Shown: positions 6,994-7,546 of the stretch, piece by piece
Layout: each line of letters begins with the position of its first letter
Numbering within the stretch: position 1 is the first letter of the stretch
Assembly (NCBI GenBank): GCA_018699755.1
Contig: JABIRQ010000120.1
Location: forward strand, 1 to 7,546
DNA length: 7,546 bases
Direction: 5' to 3'
DNA from: Rhodospirillaceae bacterium
GTDB taxonomy: Bacteria; Pseudomonadota; Alphaproteobacteria; CADEGL01
Position numbers and translations under genes: made by a program
Notes under the pieces: model-generated
The model's input: only the letters and a program-made list of their open reading frames with translations
What the model was told of the DNA's origin: nothing
Database searches by the model: none

Positions 6994-7546
6994 TCATCGC
7001 GGGCGCCGCGCCGTGCGGTCCTTGTATCGATACCACCGGACGACGGCGCTCAGGAACCAAGGGTTGCCGTTGTAGAAGGGGCGGGTTTCGAAGGGGATGT
7101 CGTCATAGGCGGTTTCCGTGTCGTTGGCGCCCAGGATGCGCCCGGCGATGCGGTCGCCCAGCCAAGTATGGGCCGCCACCCCGGTGCCCGAGCAGCCGAG
7201 GACGTAATGCATACCGTCGCGCTTTCCGATGCTGGGCAGGAAGCGAAAGGTGAAGGCGACGAAGCCGGTCCAGGCATGGGTGATGCCGACCCCTTCGAGC
7301 TGCGGGAAGATCTGGGTCATCTTCTCGTAGAGCATCGGCGCGGTCTTTTTCGGATCGGTCTCGGTCATGGCCGGGCGACCGCCGAAGATCAGGCGCGGCT
7401 GGTCCGGCGCCACCCGAATGCCGTAGATCAGCTTGCGCGTGTCGCTGCACACCCGGCGGTTCGGGTTGATCGCACGGATCGTCTCCTCCGCCAGCGGCTC
7501 GGTCGCGATGATATAGGCGCCCATGGACAGAACGCGCCGGCGTAGA
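6994..7546 (-). CDS. FAD-dependent oxidoreductase, DAO family (PuuB-like), first tandem copy (partial, 5' end beyond window)
   Basis: Only the C-terminal ~183 residues are in the window, ending at TGA 6994-6996. From MGAYIIATEP onward they align without gaps to the C-terminal part of the next gene's product, with about 128 identities in 176 positions counted by hand (about 73%). Shared elements include INPNRRVCSDTRK, the HAWTGF segment, LPSIG, DGMHY, the GCSGTGVAA flavin-binding loop and the aromatic tail ending YRYKDRTA. The N-terminal Rossmann FAD motif lies outside the window. The likely role is oxidation of an amine or amino acid related to, but possibly distinct from, that of its neighbour. 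Divergence is concentrated in short surface-like stretches (PAMTETDPKKTAPMLYEK), while flavin-binding segments are nearly unchanged. This gene is upstream in the same transcription unit, 11 bp before the GTG of the second copy. Confidence 0.93.
   Translation of the reverse strand, partial: LRRRVLSMGAYIIATEPLAEETIRAINPNRRVCSDTRKLIYGIRVAPDQPRLIFGGRPAMTETDPKKTAPMLYEKMTQIFPQLEGVGITHAWTGFVAFTFRFLPSIGKRDGMHYVLGCSGTGVAAHTWLGDRIAGRILGANDTETAYDDIPFETRPFYNGNPWFLSAVVRWYRYKDRTARRPR

Overview
The window is GC-rich, tightly packed DNA of bacterial type. Codons end mostly in G or C, two genes start with GTG behind clear Shine-Dalgarno sequences, and every gene I can support lies on the minus strand. The gene families present (paralogous PuuB-like flavin amine oxidases, a CoxL-like molybdenum hydroxylase subunit, a TSUP permease and a probable membrane-bound class III cyclase) suggest an alphaproteobacterium, perhaps of the Rhodospirillales type. 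That placement is inference; no rRNA or marker gene is present.

In order of transcription (right to left), the window opens with the 3' part of an FAD-dependent oxidoreductase (7546-6994). It is followed after 11 bp by a complete paralogue (6982-5672), then a class I SAM-dependent methyltransferase (5639-4833), then a TSUP/TauE-SafE permease (4811-4050). Spacings of 11, 32 and 21 bp suggest one transcription unit. A gap of about 240 bp follows (3812-4049). It holds a palindromic intergenic repeat of about 135 bp with three stem-loops inside outer inverted arms. Next come the large molybdopterin subunit of a xanthine dehydrogenase/CO dehydrogenase-family enzyme (3811-1487), a class I glutamine amidotransferase (1403-669), a short gap with a small hairpin, and the N-terminal membrane part of a protein resembling a class III adenylate/guanylate cyclase (580-1, cut by the window edge).

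The left-to-middle gene set looks like accessory catabolism: flavin-dependent oxidation of an amine or amino acid, a possible sulfur-oxyanion or organic-anion exporter, a molybdenum hydroxylase subunit without its usual FAD and iron-sulfur partners in view, and a GATase-fold hydrolase or transferase. The substrate cannot be read from the sequence. I see no CRISPR array, tRNA, rRNA, IS element or phage gene. The most notable points are the tandem oxidoreductase duplication (about 73% identity over the shared 176 residues, counted by hand), the orphan CoxL-like subunit with a form-II type active-site loop, and the structured intergenic repeat. I did not find convincing evidence of a wholly new system.
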